Shown here: positions 44,600 to 55,130 of the stretch, piece after piece
How the letters are laid out: the number at the start of each line of letters is the position of its first letter
How positions within the stretch are numbered: position 1 is the first letter of the stretch
Origin: Lithobates sylvaticus
Lineage: Eukaryota > Chordata > Amphibia > Anura > Ranidae
Length of the DNA stretch: 64,000 bases
NCBI GenBank assembly: GCA_028564925.1
Contig: CM053031.1
Location: 160,506,226-160,570,225 of the forward strand
Direction of reading: 5' to 3'
Program-made: the position numbers and the translations under genes
The notes under the pieces: generated by a model
The model's input: the letters and a program-made list of their open reading frames with translations, nothing else
The model's database searches: none
What the model was told of the DNA's origin: nothing

Positions 44600-45490
44600 T
44601 CATCAAATACTTCTTTAATCTCAGAAATGAATGGGAAGAAAGGTAATGATTTCTTTAAATACGGGTAGTATCTCTGCTATTTCTTTGGAGGTGACAACTC
44701 TCCCTGCCACTTTATTCGCATCCTTAACAGCCTCCACCAAGGGGGGAACCAGTGCAAAAAAATCAAACGTATGTGATTCCGAGCCCATCACAGCCTCAGA
44801 TGGATCCGAATCGCTATCGACTTCAGAGTTAAAACGCACTGAAAACACATGATCTGACTCTGCAGATGCTTAAAGATACAGCAGGATGAGCAGGATTCCT
44901 TGAAAGGCTGTTTAACCCTTCCATGACTGTGTCCTTAATGTAGAATTTAACCTGGCGTGCATTCGCAGCATTGTCCTGAGCCGCCTCCTTGAAGCAAGAT
45001 ACACAAACCTACTTTCCTCTGATGACCTCAGCTGAGCAGGCCCAACAGGATCCTTCTTCTGCCTGGGCAGCGATGAAAACTTATCCAAAGAAGAGGATCT
45101 TCTTCTCTGTCTGCGCCCAGATATGCTCTTTCTAGAGGCTTTCTGAAGTCTTGACCTCTCTTGGCTCCAGTCCGAGCGACTAAAGTGAGGTAAGGGTGAG
45201 GGAGATCTGGAATGCAGCGACAACAGGCATCTATCCAGCTGCATGCGACTCCTCGACTTGTCATGTCCAGTCTCCTTTTTACTCCTTTGAGGTTGGAGTG
45301 CTGATTAGAAACCTCTTTGCAGGCATTTAGCGTGACTAAAGTGAGGTAAGGGTGAGGGAGATCCGGAATGCAGCGACAACAGGCGTCTATCCAGCTGCAT
45401 GCGACTCTGCGACTTGTCATGTCCAGTCTCCTTTTTACTCCTTTGAGGCTGGAGTGCTGATTAGGAACCTCTTTGCGAGCATTTAGCGTG
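44600..45490 (-). pseudogene. DIRS gag-like region (fossil)
   Basis: Minus-strand pieces rich in Ser, Arg and Pro (for example RSPSPLPHFSRSDWSQERSR) precede the polymerase part in the element orientation, the position of gag in DIRS elements. It contains a 156-bp tandem duplication at about 45180-45490. Assignment is by position and composition only. Confidence 0.45.
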
Positions 45491-46234
45491 CATTGGGCCC
45501 TTCTCTCTGTAAAACAGAGGATGTGCTCTCTTTTTTTAAAAACAAAAATAAAAATAAATAACTAACTAACTACCAAATAAATAAAATAAAATAAACTTCT
45601 CCATCCGAATCTTCAGTGCTAAGGCAGCTAGGCAGGCAGGCAAAACTCCAAGGAAAATAAAAACACTCCAGACAAGTAACACAGCAGGTACTAATAGAAG
45701 TCAGGCTTACCAGAGCAGAGTAGTAGATTGATCAGCTGGAGACTGAGATTAGCCTAGAGGACACAGGCTGCTGCCAATCAGTAGTGATCATTCTGGTGTT
45801 TGCTTAAGCAATCCAAGAGGAAGCTACCTCTGACCTCACCTGCTGAACTCTGAGCTTCCTGAAAGGAATACATGTGGAGGTGGTGAACTGCAAGTCCTAG
45901 AGAGTCAAACCACTGCATGAATGCACAAAAATATGGAAGGAGAGAGTGCCAGCCTCTGCCTAACGAAGGTGTATACAGTAATTTATACTGTTGTAACCTT
46001 GCCAGTAATACACAGTCATTTATACTGTACCATACAATCCCAGCACCACGGGAACCCACACTCCTCGGGAGATTTACAGCCCATCTGGGGGGGTCTTCTG
46101 ATCCGGGAGAGGCTTAACCCGGACAGGATGGATGGTGGATGGAGAAAAAAATAAATAAATACATAAGTAAAATAAAAATAAATATATGACTAAATAACTA
46201 AAATTAAACTTTAAAAGGCATCCGGAGCGAGGAC

Positions 46235-46362
46235 GAAAAAAGAACACTGGTGTGGGCAGACAGCCGCCCTTTATGGGCTAGAAAAAAGGTGGTCCTGGAG
46301 GGGTCAGAGGGGGCGGAGCTGACCCATAGTAGGCTGATATGGGGAGGTCCAGGAAATATATA
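46235..46362. repeat. DIRS inverted terminal repeat, other end
   Basis: Carries ACACTGGTGTGGGCAGACAG, AGCCGCCCTTTATGGGCTAG and AGGGGGCGGAGCTGACCCAT, the reverse complement of the repeat near 38640-38730. Confidence 0.88.
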
Positions 46363-47039
46363 TATTAAAGAATTATTAAAAAATGATTTAAAAAGTATAT
46401 TATGACTGTATAGGTACACATATAGATCTGTTAATATGCATATACATACATATATGCATATACAAATCCACACATACATATATACAGGGGGGGAGGAAAG
46501 CCTCCACGGTCTCCTAAATAAAACTCCTCCATTGCTTCCTGATATTCGACCCCTAGGACATGGAAACCATTAGAAGGAAGTAGTTCACCAGCTGACATCA
46601 TTGACACACACCCTGCACCTGCCCTCTTCCTCCAGGAGATTGTTCCCACACAACTCTGTACTCACATACTGTATATTCAATGAACACCATTCTCACTGAA
46701 TACACAGCCAATGTGTTACAATCAAGGGTCAGGCTCAAAGACCAGTTACAATAGCAGTAGCGGAACTACTATCGATCAGCAGATAGGTACACAGGCTGTC
46801 ACCCTGGTGGATGGCGCAGGCTCATCTGAGGTGCAGGGTCTAAGTGCTAAATGGTGTTCACAAGAGCTCTTGATGATGGAGAGGGATTTTTCTGTGTGTT
46901 AGTACAAGGTTAAGGTCCTCCGGATCATCCCATCAGAAGATGAGCAAGCTTCGGAATAAAAACTGGATGATACCCATTGTTTAAGTAAAAAGGACTTTGA
47001 GAAGTAGAGCCATGTTTAGAATTGTTATAAGCAAACTCT
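46363..47039. other. Unclassified spacer with TA-rich microsatellite
   Basis: TATA/CATA-rich microsatellite to about 46485, then mixed-composition sequence without coding motif. It may be part of the site into which the DIRS element inserted. Confidence 0.35.
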
Positions 47040-47923
47040 GCTGTAGAAAGATAATCCATGAAAAACAAAGCACAGAAGAAAGGCGCCACCAGGTAAAAAT
47101 TGTAAGCATTTATTTCACAGAAACAAGGTGCATATATCCACTTACATGTAGTAAAAGTAAATCAGCACAAAGAAGTCCTCTGGGGCATCATGTATGTACT
47201 ACGTCCGCCTGTTCTGTTCCAGTTTGGTATCCTGTCCAGCAGGATATCCTGTAGTTGGTAACGCTGGCTGGTCGGACCGAGAGCGAGGCTTGGCTCCGGT
47301 CAGTTGATTCGAACAGGCGTCGGGCGTAATGACGTCACAGCTACGGCGACAGCGTTTCGGAGCATGCACACTGTAGATGGAAAGAACAGGCGCGCTCCTT
47401 CATCACAGCTAGAGGAGGTTTAGGCTGATTTGCAGCCTTATATTGGTGCTGAAGATATGGGGCCATCTAGAGGTTGTTAGGGAGAAGGCATGCACTGATG
47501 ACATAAACGTTCTCTCACACAATAAAGAACATGTTGGTGACAGTCACATCTATAGCAATGGAGCAACAATGAGTGTATACTTAAAAACACTAATAATACA
47601 AAATTAATCTATATAGATTAACAGAAAATAAGGATTTGCTATACATGTTTGGAAAATAAAATATAATAAACATTATAAATAAAATAAATGAAAAATAAAT
47701 GAAAAAAACAAAAACAAACAATATTAATAGATAAAAGACTGTGGCAAATCGTATAATTATTTCAGACATTATTTTAAAAAATATATATATAAAAAAATAG
47801 ATTGGATGTATACCAAAAAGATTTTTTTATATATGTATATACATATAAATATGTACATACATATATATATCTCCCAGTTATGTACCTATTTTCAAGCTGT
47901 GTCTATACATTTTATATTTTATA
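47040..47923 (-). other. PLE 3' region
   Basis: From the endonuclease stop outwards: AT-rich microsatellite-like sequence (47540-47920), a GC-rich block with the hammerhead-like motif at 47341-47420 and a CGTCATTACGCCCGACGCC stretch, and a more AT-rich end to about 47040. No coding. PLE pseudo-LTRs are known to contain hammerhead ribozymes, which fits this position. Confidence 0.6.
47341..47420 (-). ncRNA. Hammerhead-ribozyme-like core in the PLE 3' region
   Basis: Minus strand: GCTGTGATGA (box CUGAUGA in degenerate form), A, stem II GGAGC...GCTCC closing a long loop of about 30 bases, GAAA, then CGCTGTC, which allows a 2-bp stem III (AC/GU) and a GUC cleavage triplet, then GCCGTAGC. The GAAA box and GUC are canonical, but the first box carries a deviation. 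Hammerheads with tiny stem III are established in Penelope-like elements; this copy is probably decayed. Confidence 0.35.
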
Positions 47924-48241
47924 TTATAAGATTGTGGATAATTCCAGAGCTTCATTGATTCCGCCAGGAGACAATGCTTCTAAAGAATAGATCCAATAGG
48001 TTTCGCGCTCACAGAGTTTGAAAAATCTCTCTGCATCTGAAATGTTTTTGGGCATTTGTTCTAGGATCCAGACTTTTAGCCCTTCGTTGGAGCCTTTATG
48101 GTGTTGGGCAAAATGGCGAGGAACACTGTGTTTATCCTTCCCTCCCTCAATTTTTCTGCGATGTTCGCCGAATCTTTCGCGAAGTGGGCGAATGGTGCGA
48201 CCTACATAAATTAGCTCGCAGGGACACTTCAAACAGTACAC
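47924..48241 (-). pseudogene. PLE GIY-YIG endonuclease domain
   Basis: Minus strand: YCLKCPCELIYVGRTIRPLR, ERFGEHRRKIEGGKDKHSVP, RHFAQHHKG, then ERETYWIYSLEALSPGGINE. LIYVGRT is the GIY-YIG core, Arg in RPLRERF and the ExxWI-like YWIYSLE segment are the downstream elements of this nuclease in PLEs. It generates the nick for target-primed reverse transcription. It sits in a different register from the upstream linker. Confidence 0.92.
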
Positions 48242-48278
48242 GACAAAATCAGATGAGCAGTTGTAAAATTGGCTAATC

Positions 48279-48877
48279 TCATAATTTTTTTCCTTTTATC
48301 GTATACTGTTTTTGGCCATGTTGTATGAACTTGCATGTTTTGCATAGAGACTTTTTGCATTGAAACATGCCGCACAGAGGTACTAAACATAAACGTGGTG
48401 AGGGCTGAGGACGACTGGTTGTGAGCTTACTAGGGGCAATTTTATTTTTGATATTAGGAGCACTCCTGTATGTAACTTTGGGACATTGGGGTAGTTGAGT
48501 TTTTAAATGTTGGTCCTCTAAAAGTATGGGCCAATGTTTTCTAAGGATGGCTTCCATCTTTTTATGGCCATAATGGAACCTAGTGGTAAAGCAAATAGAC
48601 TTATCAAATGTTTCTCTTACTTTATTGGATGGTAAAGGATCTTCATAATACATTTGGGCCTCTCGTATGAGGGATTCTGGATACCCCTTTTCTTTTAATT
48701 TTCTGCTAAGGATCTTACTTTCCTCTAAATAATCACGATGACTGGTACAGTTACGTTTTAAGCGACAGAACTGTCCTTTGGGGATATTATTTTTCCATTT
48801 GTGGAAATGGCAGCTCTTATAATGTAGTAGAGAATTTCCCGCGGTCGGTTTCGTGTAGTTCTTAGCATGTATAGCAT
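48279..48877 (-). pseudogene. PLE RT thumb/linker beyond the hAT insertion
   Basis: Minus strand from 48877: HAKNYTKPTAGNSLLHYKSC, NNIPKGQFCRLKRNCT, LKEKGYPESLIREAQMYYED, RFHYGHKKMEAILRKHWPIL, VTYRSAPNIKNKIAPSKL, FQCKKSLCKTCKFI. The NSLLHYxS, IPKGQFxRxxRNC and RSxxNIKxxLxPSxL blocks are standard in the PLE region between RT and endonuclease. The CxxC pairs before the endonuclease belong to the CCHH-type linker of PLEs. Confidence 0.9.
48870..48877 (+). repeat. 8-bp target-site duplication of hAT copy 2 (left)
   Basis: TATAGCAT, identical to 60031-60038. Confidence 0.95.
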
Positions 48878-48890
48878 TAGGGATGGGCCC

Positions 48891-48926
48891 GGTGCTCGAT
48901 TCGAACCCACGTTCGAATCGAGCACC
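48891..48926 (+). promoter_or_regulatory. Perfect 16-bp hairpin near the hAT 5' end
   Basis: GGTGCTCGATTCGAAC, loop CCAC, GTTCGAATCGAGCACC. Copy 1 has the same hairpin with two mismatches (about 13583-13618). A second hairpin follows (CGCATCACA, TTCG, TGTGATGCG at about 48970-48990). Subterminal hairpins are plausible transposase or host-factor binding sites; that role is inferred. Confidence 0.6.
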
Positions 48927-49479
48927 GGGCGTTCACTCGCTCGGCGAGCCCAGAACTATTTGGGCCGTGCGCATCACATTCGTGTGATGCGAGCGGCCCC
49001 GCAATGCATTGCGGCCGGCGCAGTGCATTGCTGGCTGATGATTGGCCAAGCATGCACTGTGACCCCGCATGCTTGGCCAATCACAGCGCCGGAAACTAGG
49101 AGAGCAATAATTGGCTACAGGCAGGACGCCTGTAGCCAATTAAAGCTCAGGGGCTTTAGTACACGCCCCACCATTTAAAAGGCCGCCACGCCGTCGGCCC
49201 CGGTCACATGTGTTCCGGCTTTAGGAGAGAGCAGTCTGCTGATTCTGTCTTTGCTTGATTGCTATTTCTTTGCTAAACCATTGCTACCTGAGTCATTCAT
49301 CATTAGTGATCGTTCATTGCTGCTGATTGCACAGTTAGTATGTTATTAGCTGCTGCTGGGGATTAGTCTGGTGCGTGCGTACTGTTAGTACAGTATTGCA
49401 GTAGCACCAATCGCAGTGCTGTTAGCACAGCATTGCACCCCAACTTCTGTCCCAACCTTCTGTCCCATCCATATACTAC

Positions 49480-50438
49480 CTATTGTGTCTTTGTGTCAAC
49501 AGCACCCATAGGACTTCTAGTGTGTTAGTGGCAGCACACAGAGCTCCTATATTTTCTTGTCAGCAGCACACATATACTACCTATTGTGTCTTTGTGTCAG
49601 CAGCACCCATAGGACTTCTAGTGTGTTAGTGGCAGCACACAGAGCTCCTATATTTTCTTGTCAGCAGCACACATATACTACCTATTGTGTCTTTGTGTCA
49701 GCAGCACCCATAGGACTTCTAGTGTGTTAGTGGCAGCACACAGAGCTCCTATATTTTCTTGTCAGCAGCACACATATACTACCTATTGTGTCTTTGTGTC
49801 AGCAGCACCCATAGGACTTCTAGTGTGTTAGTGGCAGCACACAGAGCTCCTATATTTTCTTGTCAGCAGCACACATATACTACCTATTGTGTCTTTGTGT
49901 CAGCAGCACCCATAGGACTTCTAGTGTGTTAGTGGCAGCACACAGAGCTCCTATATTTTCTTGTCAGCAGCACACCAATAGTACCTATAGTGTCTTTGTG
50001 TCAGCAGCACCCATAGGACTTCTAGTGTGTTAGTGGCAGCACACAGAGCTCCTATATTTTCTTGTCAGCAGCACACATATACTACCTATAGTGTCTTTGT
50101 GTCAGCAGCACCCATAGGACTTCTAGTGTGTTAGTGGCAGCACACAGAGCTCCTATATTTTCTTGTCAGCAGCACACATATAGTACCTATAGTGTCTTTG
50201 TGTCAGCAGCACCCATAGGACTTATAGTGTGTTTGTGGCAGCACACATAGCTCCTATATTTTCTTGACAGCAGCACACCTATAGTACCTATAGTGTCTTT
50301 GTGTCAGCAGCACCCATAGGACTTATAGTGTGTTTGTGGCAGCACACATAGCTCCTATATTTTCTTGACAGCAGCACACATATAGTACTTATAGTGTCTT
50401 TGTGTCAGCAGCACCCATAGGACTTATAGTGTGTTTGT
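49480..50438 (+). repeat. 5' subterminal tandem array of hAT copy 2
   Basis: About ten units of roughly 95-105 bp: CAGCACCCATAGGACTTCTA, GTGTGTTAGTGGCAGCACAC, AGCTCCTATATTTTCTTGTC, then CACATATACTACCTATTGTG and TCTTTGTGTC. Copy 1 has about 22 mostly shorter units lacking the last two blocks. The array resumes at 55389-55510 after the insert. Confidence 0.9.
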
Positions 50439-50704
50439 AATCGGAGTCTTCAAGTGGGAAATGCGATATTCCTAAGAACCAAGGCCTGAGGTGTGCCATG
50501 GCCTGGCTGGTCGGTATGCCTGAAAAGAGGGCATACCCTTGATGTAAGAATGAGAAGTACTATAAGTATGAAAGGCTGGGGGAATGGGAGGGTGGGAACC
50601 CAGAACGCCGACGACCCAGGCCCTAGAAGAGGAGGAGGCTTAAATAGTCTCTCTGACTCCTCCCACAAATACAGGCTGGCCCTTCGGCCAGCCTTAACAC
50701 TTGT
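50439..50704 (-). repeat. A2-B2 terminal unit of the split-repeat element
   Basis: 266 bp including TTGT. On the minus strand it contains GACTATTTAAGCCTCC, a TATA-like motif about 60 bases from the AAGGCTGGCCGAAGGGCCAG hairpin, so it could hold a promoter. Block B (50439-50532) is about 98% identical to B1 at 50705-50798. Confidence 0.6.
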
Positions 50705-50798
50705 AATCGGAGTCTTCAAGTGGGAAATGCGATATTCCTAAGAACCAAGGCCTGAGGTGTGCCATGGCCTGGCTGGTAGGTATGCCCGAAAAGAGGGC

Positions 50799-51885
50799 AA
50801 AAAGACACAAGATTTAGGTGAAGAAGGGAAGGTAATGATCCAACATGTAGACTAACGTGCGCCCGGATGGCAACAGTGAGTAACCGGTAAGTATCCGTTG
50901 TGACAGGAGAACCCACTGACTCCTGACTTGGTGATGAAAAGGAACCCCCTGAAGAACCTGCAAAGCTACGCAGAACCCACCTGAACGTCCTGTGAAGGAT
51001 GGAATGAGCCTGATGCCCAAGACAACCCAGACATGCGAATTAACTGCTTGTGCATGAGAGGATACGTAGGGAAAAGGAAGCAAGGGCTGGCCCGAGGAAC
51101 CCCTGCAAAATGATGGCCGGGAAGCATGGACACCAGCGAAGTAGCTCAGTGAAATGCCCCCCCAACCCCTGGCCTACCCCTACTATGGTATGAGGATGTG
51201 AGAATGAGAGGGCAAAAAATACCCCTGACAGGAGTGCAAAAACCTGGATGCCTGATGGATGTGATGGGGTAGGCGCTATGGCAATGAGCATCGCCAACAT
51301 GGAGCAACCATGCCAGACACAAAACACTCGTCCCACCTGATACGAACGCGTCGTGCTGCAGCCAAGACGGCCCAACCTGAGAAAACAAACTGGAGAAATG
51401 ACAGACAACCAGACATGAGAACAACAACACCCCTCTGTGCCTACCTACGAAATGAGAAACATGAGCAGAAATGTCGAGACCACTGTGCGTGATGAAACTG
51501 ACGATGGACCCCCTCCTCGTGTGAGTGGTGAATGAGCCCGAGTAACCTGCAGCGCAGAGACAGGTAATTGACTTAAGAACTCAGGGCTGGTGTACCCACG
51601 GACCATGGTGGGTAGTCGTATGAGTGTGGTGAATGAACATGCATCGTATGACGTGTGGTATACGGGCGAGAAGATTGAGGACAACAATCAATTTAACAAA
51701 CGAAACCTCAGCCCGTATGGATCTGTAGACGTGACAGATCCTGACGTGTGAGCCCTAACTAACTGACCCAGATACAACATGAACACAGATACGATGAGAC
51801 ATGACAACCAACGAACAAAAAACAGCTATCGGAGTGTGCCCTGAGTGAACAACGCCCCTCTGAGAAACGCTGTGGCTGAACACCG
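50799..51885. other. Interior of the split-repeat element, non-repetitive part
   Basis: About 1.1 kb of unique-looking sequence. Open frames of 80-120 codons occur on the minus strand, but none has a motif I recognise. Its composition, with CCTG/GACC-rich words, resembles decayed retroelement sequence. Confidence 0.4.
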
Positions 51886-54065
51886 AGGCCGAAGCGTAAT
51901 GACAGAAATGCTGGAGGCCGAAACGTAATGACAGAAATGCTGGAGGCCGAAACGTTATGACAGAAATGCTGGAGGCCGAAACGTTATGACAGAAATGCTG
52001 GAGGCCGAAACGTTATGACAGAAATGCTGGAGGCCGAAACGTTATGACAGAAATGCTGGAGGCCGAAACGTTATGACAAAAATGCTGGAGGCCGAAACGT
52101 TATGACAGAAATGCTGGAGGCCGAAACGTTATGACAGAAATGCTGGAGGCCGAAACGTTATGACAGAAATGCTGGAGGCCGAAACGTTATGACAGAAATG
52201 CTGGAAGCCGAAACGTTATGACAGAAATGCTGGAGGCCGAAACGTTATGACAGAAATGCTGGAGGCCGAAACGTTATGACAGAAATGCTGGAGGCCGAAA
52301 CATTATAACAGAATCCAGAGGCAGAAACGCAATGCCAGAAATCCAGGGGGCAGGAACGCAGTGACAGAAATCCAGGGGGCAGGAACGCAGTGACAGAAAT
52401 CCAGGGGGCAGGAACGCAGTGACAGAAAACCAGGGGCAGAAACGCAGAGACAGAAATCCAGGGGGTAGAAACGCAGTGACAGAAATCCAGGGGGCAGAAA
52501 CGCAGTGACAGAAATCCAGGGGGCAGAAACGCAGTGACAGAAATCCAGAGGGCAGAACGCAATGATAGAAATCCAGGGGCAGAACCGCAATGACAGAAAT
52601 CCAGGGGCAGAACCGCAATGACAGAAATCCAGGGGGCAGAAACGCAATGACAGAAATCCAGGGGCAGAAACGCAATGACAGAAATCCAGGGGCAGAAACG
52701 CAATGACAGAAATCCAGGGGCAGAAACGCAATGACAGAAATCCAGGGGCAGAAACGCAGTGACAGAAATCCAGGGGCAGAAACTATAACAGAACGTTGAG
52801 GCAGAAATGTAATGACAGAAACGCTGAGGCAGAAATGCCATGACAGAAAACCTGGGGCAGGAACGCAATGACAACTGCTGAGACTGAAATGCTGAGGCAA
52901 AATGCAACGACAGCAGTCCTGGGGCAGACTGCTATGACAGAATGCTGAGGCAGAAATGCCATGACAGAACGCGAATGACAGAAAAATACGCTGAGACTGA
53001 ACACTGAGGTAGAAACGAAATGACAGAAGTCCAGGGGCAGAGACAAAATGACAGAAATCCAGGGGCAGAAACACAATGACAGAAGTCCAGAGGCAGAAAC
53101 GCAATGACAGAAGTCCAGAGGCAGAAACGCAATGACAGAAATCCAGGGGCAGAAACGCAATGACAGAAATCCAGGGGCAGAAATGCAATGGCAGAAATCC
53201 AGGGGTAGAAACGCAATGACAGAAATCCTGGGCCGAACGCAATGACAGAAATGCAAGGACGGAAACCCTGGGCAGAAATGCTGGGACTGCAATGCTGAGG
53301 CAGAAATGCAACGACAGAAATCCTGGGCAGAACGCTATGACAGAAACCCTGGGCAGAAACGCAAATGACGGAAACACGCTGAGCCTGAACGCTGAGGCAG
53401 AAATGCAATGACAGAAATCCTGGGCAGAAACGCTGAGGCAGAAAAGCCATGACAGAAATGCTGAGACTGAACGCTGAGCCAGGAATGCTGGGCAGCACAC
53501 CACGCCAGAAATGCTGGGGCAGGGAGGCTATGACAACGCAGAGACTGTACGCTGAGACTAAACGCTGGGGCATGACCTGAATGCTGGGGCATGACGTAAT
53601 TGACAGAAATGCTGGGGCAGCACGCTATGACAGCAACGCAGGGGCAGAACGCTATGACAGAAACTCAGGGGCAGGAAGGCTATGACAAATGCAGAAACTG
53701 TACGCCGAGAAAAAATGCTGGGGCATGACGCAATGACCTGAAAGCTGGGGCATGACGTGAATGACAGAAATGCTAGGGCAGAACGCTATAACAGGAACTA
53801 GGGGAAAAATGCTGAGACAGAAATGCCGGGCAGAAACGCTAAGACAGAATTGCTGGGCAGAAAACGCTATGACAGAAATGGTGGGCAGAAAACACAATGA
53901 CAGAAATGGTGGGCAGAAACGCTATGACAGAAATGGTGGGCAGAAACGCTATGACAGAAATGGCGGGCAGAAAACGCTATGACAGAAACGGCGGGCCGAA
54001 GTGCTATGACAGAAATGGCGGGCAGAAAAAACGCTATGACAGAAATGGCGAGCAGAAACCGCTAG
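51886..54065 (+). repeat. Evolving minisatellite, unit 26-29 bp
   Basis: It begins as a homogeneous 29-bp array (GAGGCCGAAACGTTATGACA then GAAATGCTG; 51890-52310), passes into a 27-29-bp variant (GCAGAAACGCAATGACAGAA then ATCCAGGG; 52310-53230), a heterogeneous zone (53230-53870), and another homogeneous zone (GGCAGAAACGCTATGACAGA then AATGGCG; 53870-54060). All share GAAACG-x-ATGACAGAAAT, so one ancestral unit diversified along the array. The very long open frames on the minus strand here are periodic artefacts, not proteins. Confidence 0.92.
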
Positions 54066-54589
54066 CCCAGCAAAGGATGGATGGACGACACCACCTCATG
54101 GGAAACGAGCGGCGGTACCCTGGCCGGACTGAGGGAAGCGGGGTAGATGCCCAGTGACCGTGATTGCAGAGCACCACGAGCCGGCGGGAAGCCGCCCCCC
54201 CCCCCCCGCGAACACCGAGAAAGATCTGCCAAAGGGGAAAGGAACTGGCGGGCGGCCTATGCACCTCCCCCCAACGGAATACCGGGAGGCCCCCACATGG
54301 AGCCAGCTCAGCCCAGGATAAGCAGCTGGCAGGTGGCCAACACCCCGCACCAAGCAGATATGCATGTCATGGATGTGTATGAGGAGGAGTCAGCAGGCGG
54401 CCGAACACCCCCACCAATTGACATGCGGACCCATGCGGGGAGAGAAGTCGGCGGTGGCCGAACACCCCCCCCCCAGACATGACCCTCGTGTACTCGTATG
54501 GGGAGAGGAGTAGGTGGCAGCCGAACACACCCCCCCCCCCCGCCTCCCTAGTCAAACGAGCGGCAGCCCGGCCAGACAGAACGCAGTGA
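54066..54589. other. Interior of the split-repeat element between arrays
   Basis: GC-rich with C-runs (near 54187-54199, 54463-54474 and 54528-54542). No motif-bearing ORF. It may be diverged array sequence. Confidence 0.4.
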
Positions 54590-55130
54590 GCACTGCAGCG
54601 CCCCCCCGCTCCCCCAGGCATGGCGCCGGGAGAGCGGGCGGGCTGCGGAAGGATGGACGGATGGACCCTCTCCCCCCGGCATGGGCGCCGGGAGAGCGGG
54701 CGGGCAGCAGGAAGGATGGACGGACACCCCCGCTCCCCCCGGCATGGGCGCTGGGAGAGCGGGTGGGCTGCGGAAGGATGGACGGACACCCCCCCCCGCT
54801 CCCCCCGGCATGGCGCCGGGAGAGCGGGCGGGCTGCGGAAGGATGGACGGACGCCCCCCGCTCCCCCCGGCATGGGCGCCGGGAGAGCGGACGGGCTGCG
54901 GAAGGATGGACGGACACCCCCCCCCGCTCCCCCCGGCATGGCGCCGGGAGAGTGGGCGGGCTGCGGAAGGATGGACGGACGCCCCCCGCTCCCCCCGGCA
55001 TGGGCGCCGGGAGAGTGGGCGGGCTGCATGCTGTGGGGAGAGTGGGGAAGTGGAGGACGGCGGAAGGACGGGCACCCCCCCTCCAGGCATGAGAGCCGGG
55101 AGAGCGGGCGGGCAGCTGCACGCTGGAGCT
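54590..55130 (+). repeat. GC-rich minisatellite, unit about 63-66 bp
   Basis: About eight units of CGCTCCCCCCGGCATGGGCG, CCGGGAGAGCGGGCGGGCTG and CGGAAGGATGGACGGAC. Overlapping Pro/Gly/Arg-rich open frames on both strands reflect the repeat. G/C strand asymmetry is strong and G-quadruplex potential is high. Confidence 0.9.

Larger units (their letters stand above)
38575..46362 (-). mobile_element. DIRS-type tyrosine-recombinase retrotransposon (fossil)
   Basis: The outer ends are inverted copies: CAGCTCCGCCCCCTCTGACC near 38652 and its complement near 46300, along with CTAGCCCATAAAGGGCGGCT and its complement. Just inside the 38575 end, 38775-38850 is complementary to the terminus (GGATCCAGGAAAGGAAAATT), the internal complementary region that DIRS elements use. 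The interior on the minus strand has an RT remnant with HYLDDMLL, and a basic/Ser-rich gag-like part at about 44600-45490. Family: DIRS-1-like. It is old and broken in many places, and is additionally interrupted by the LINE at 39787-42110. Confidence 0.88.

Noticed and set aside
52245-53600. Very long overlapping open frames (up to 409 codons) on the minus strand
   Set aside because: They are periodic (repeating FLSLRFCPWISVIAFLP-like units) and coincide exactly with the 26-29-bp minisatellite, with several frames open at once. This is an array artefact, not a protein.
51886-54065. CRISPR-like array of short repeats
   Set aside because: Repeats are contiguous with no unique spacers, and the context is a eukaryotic transposon. 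It is a minisatellite.
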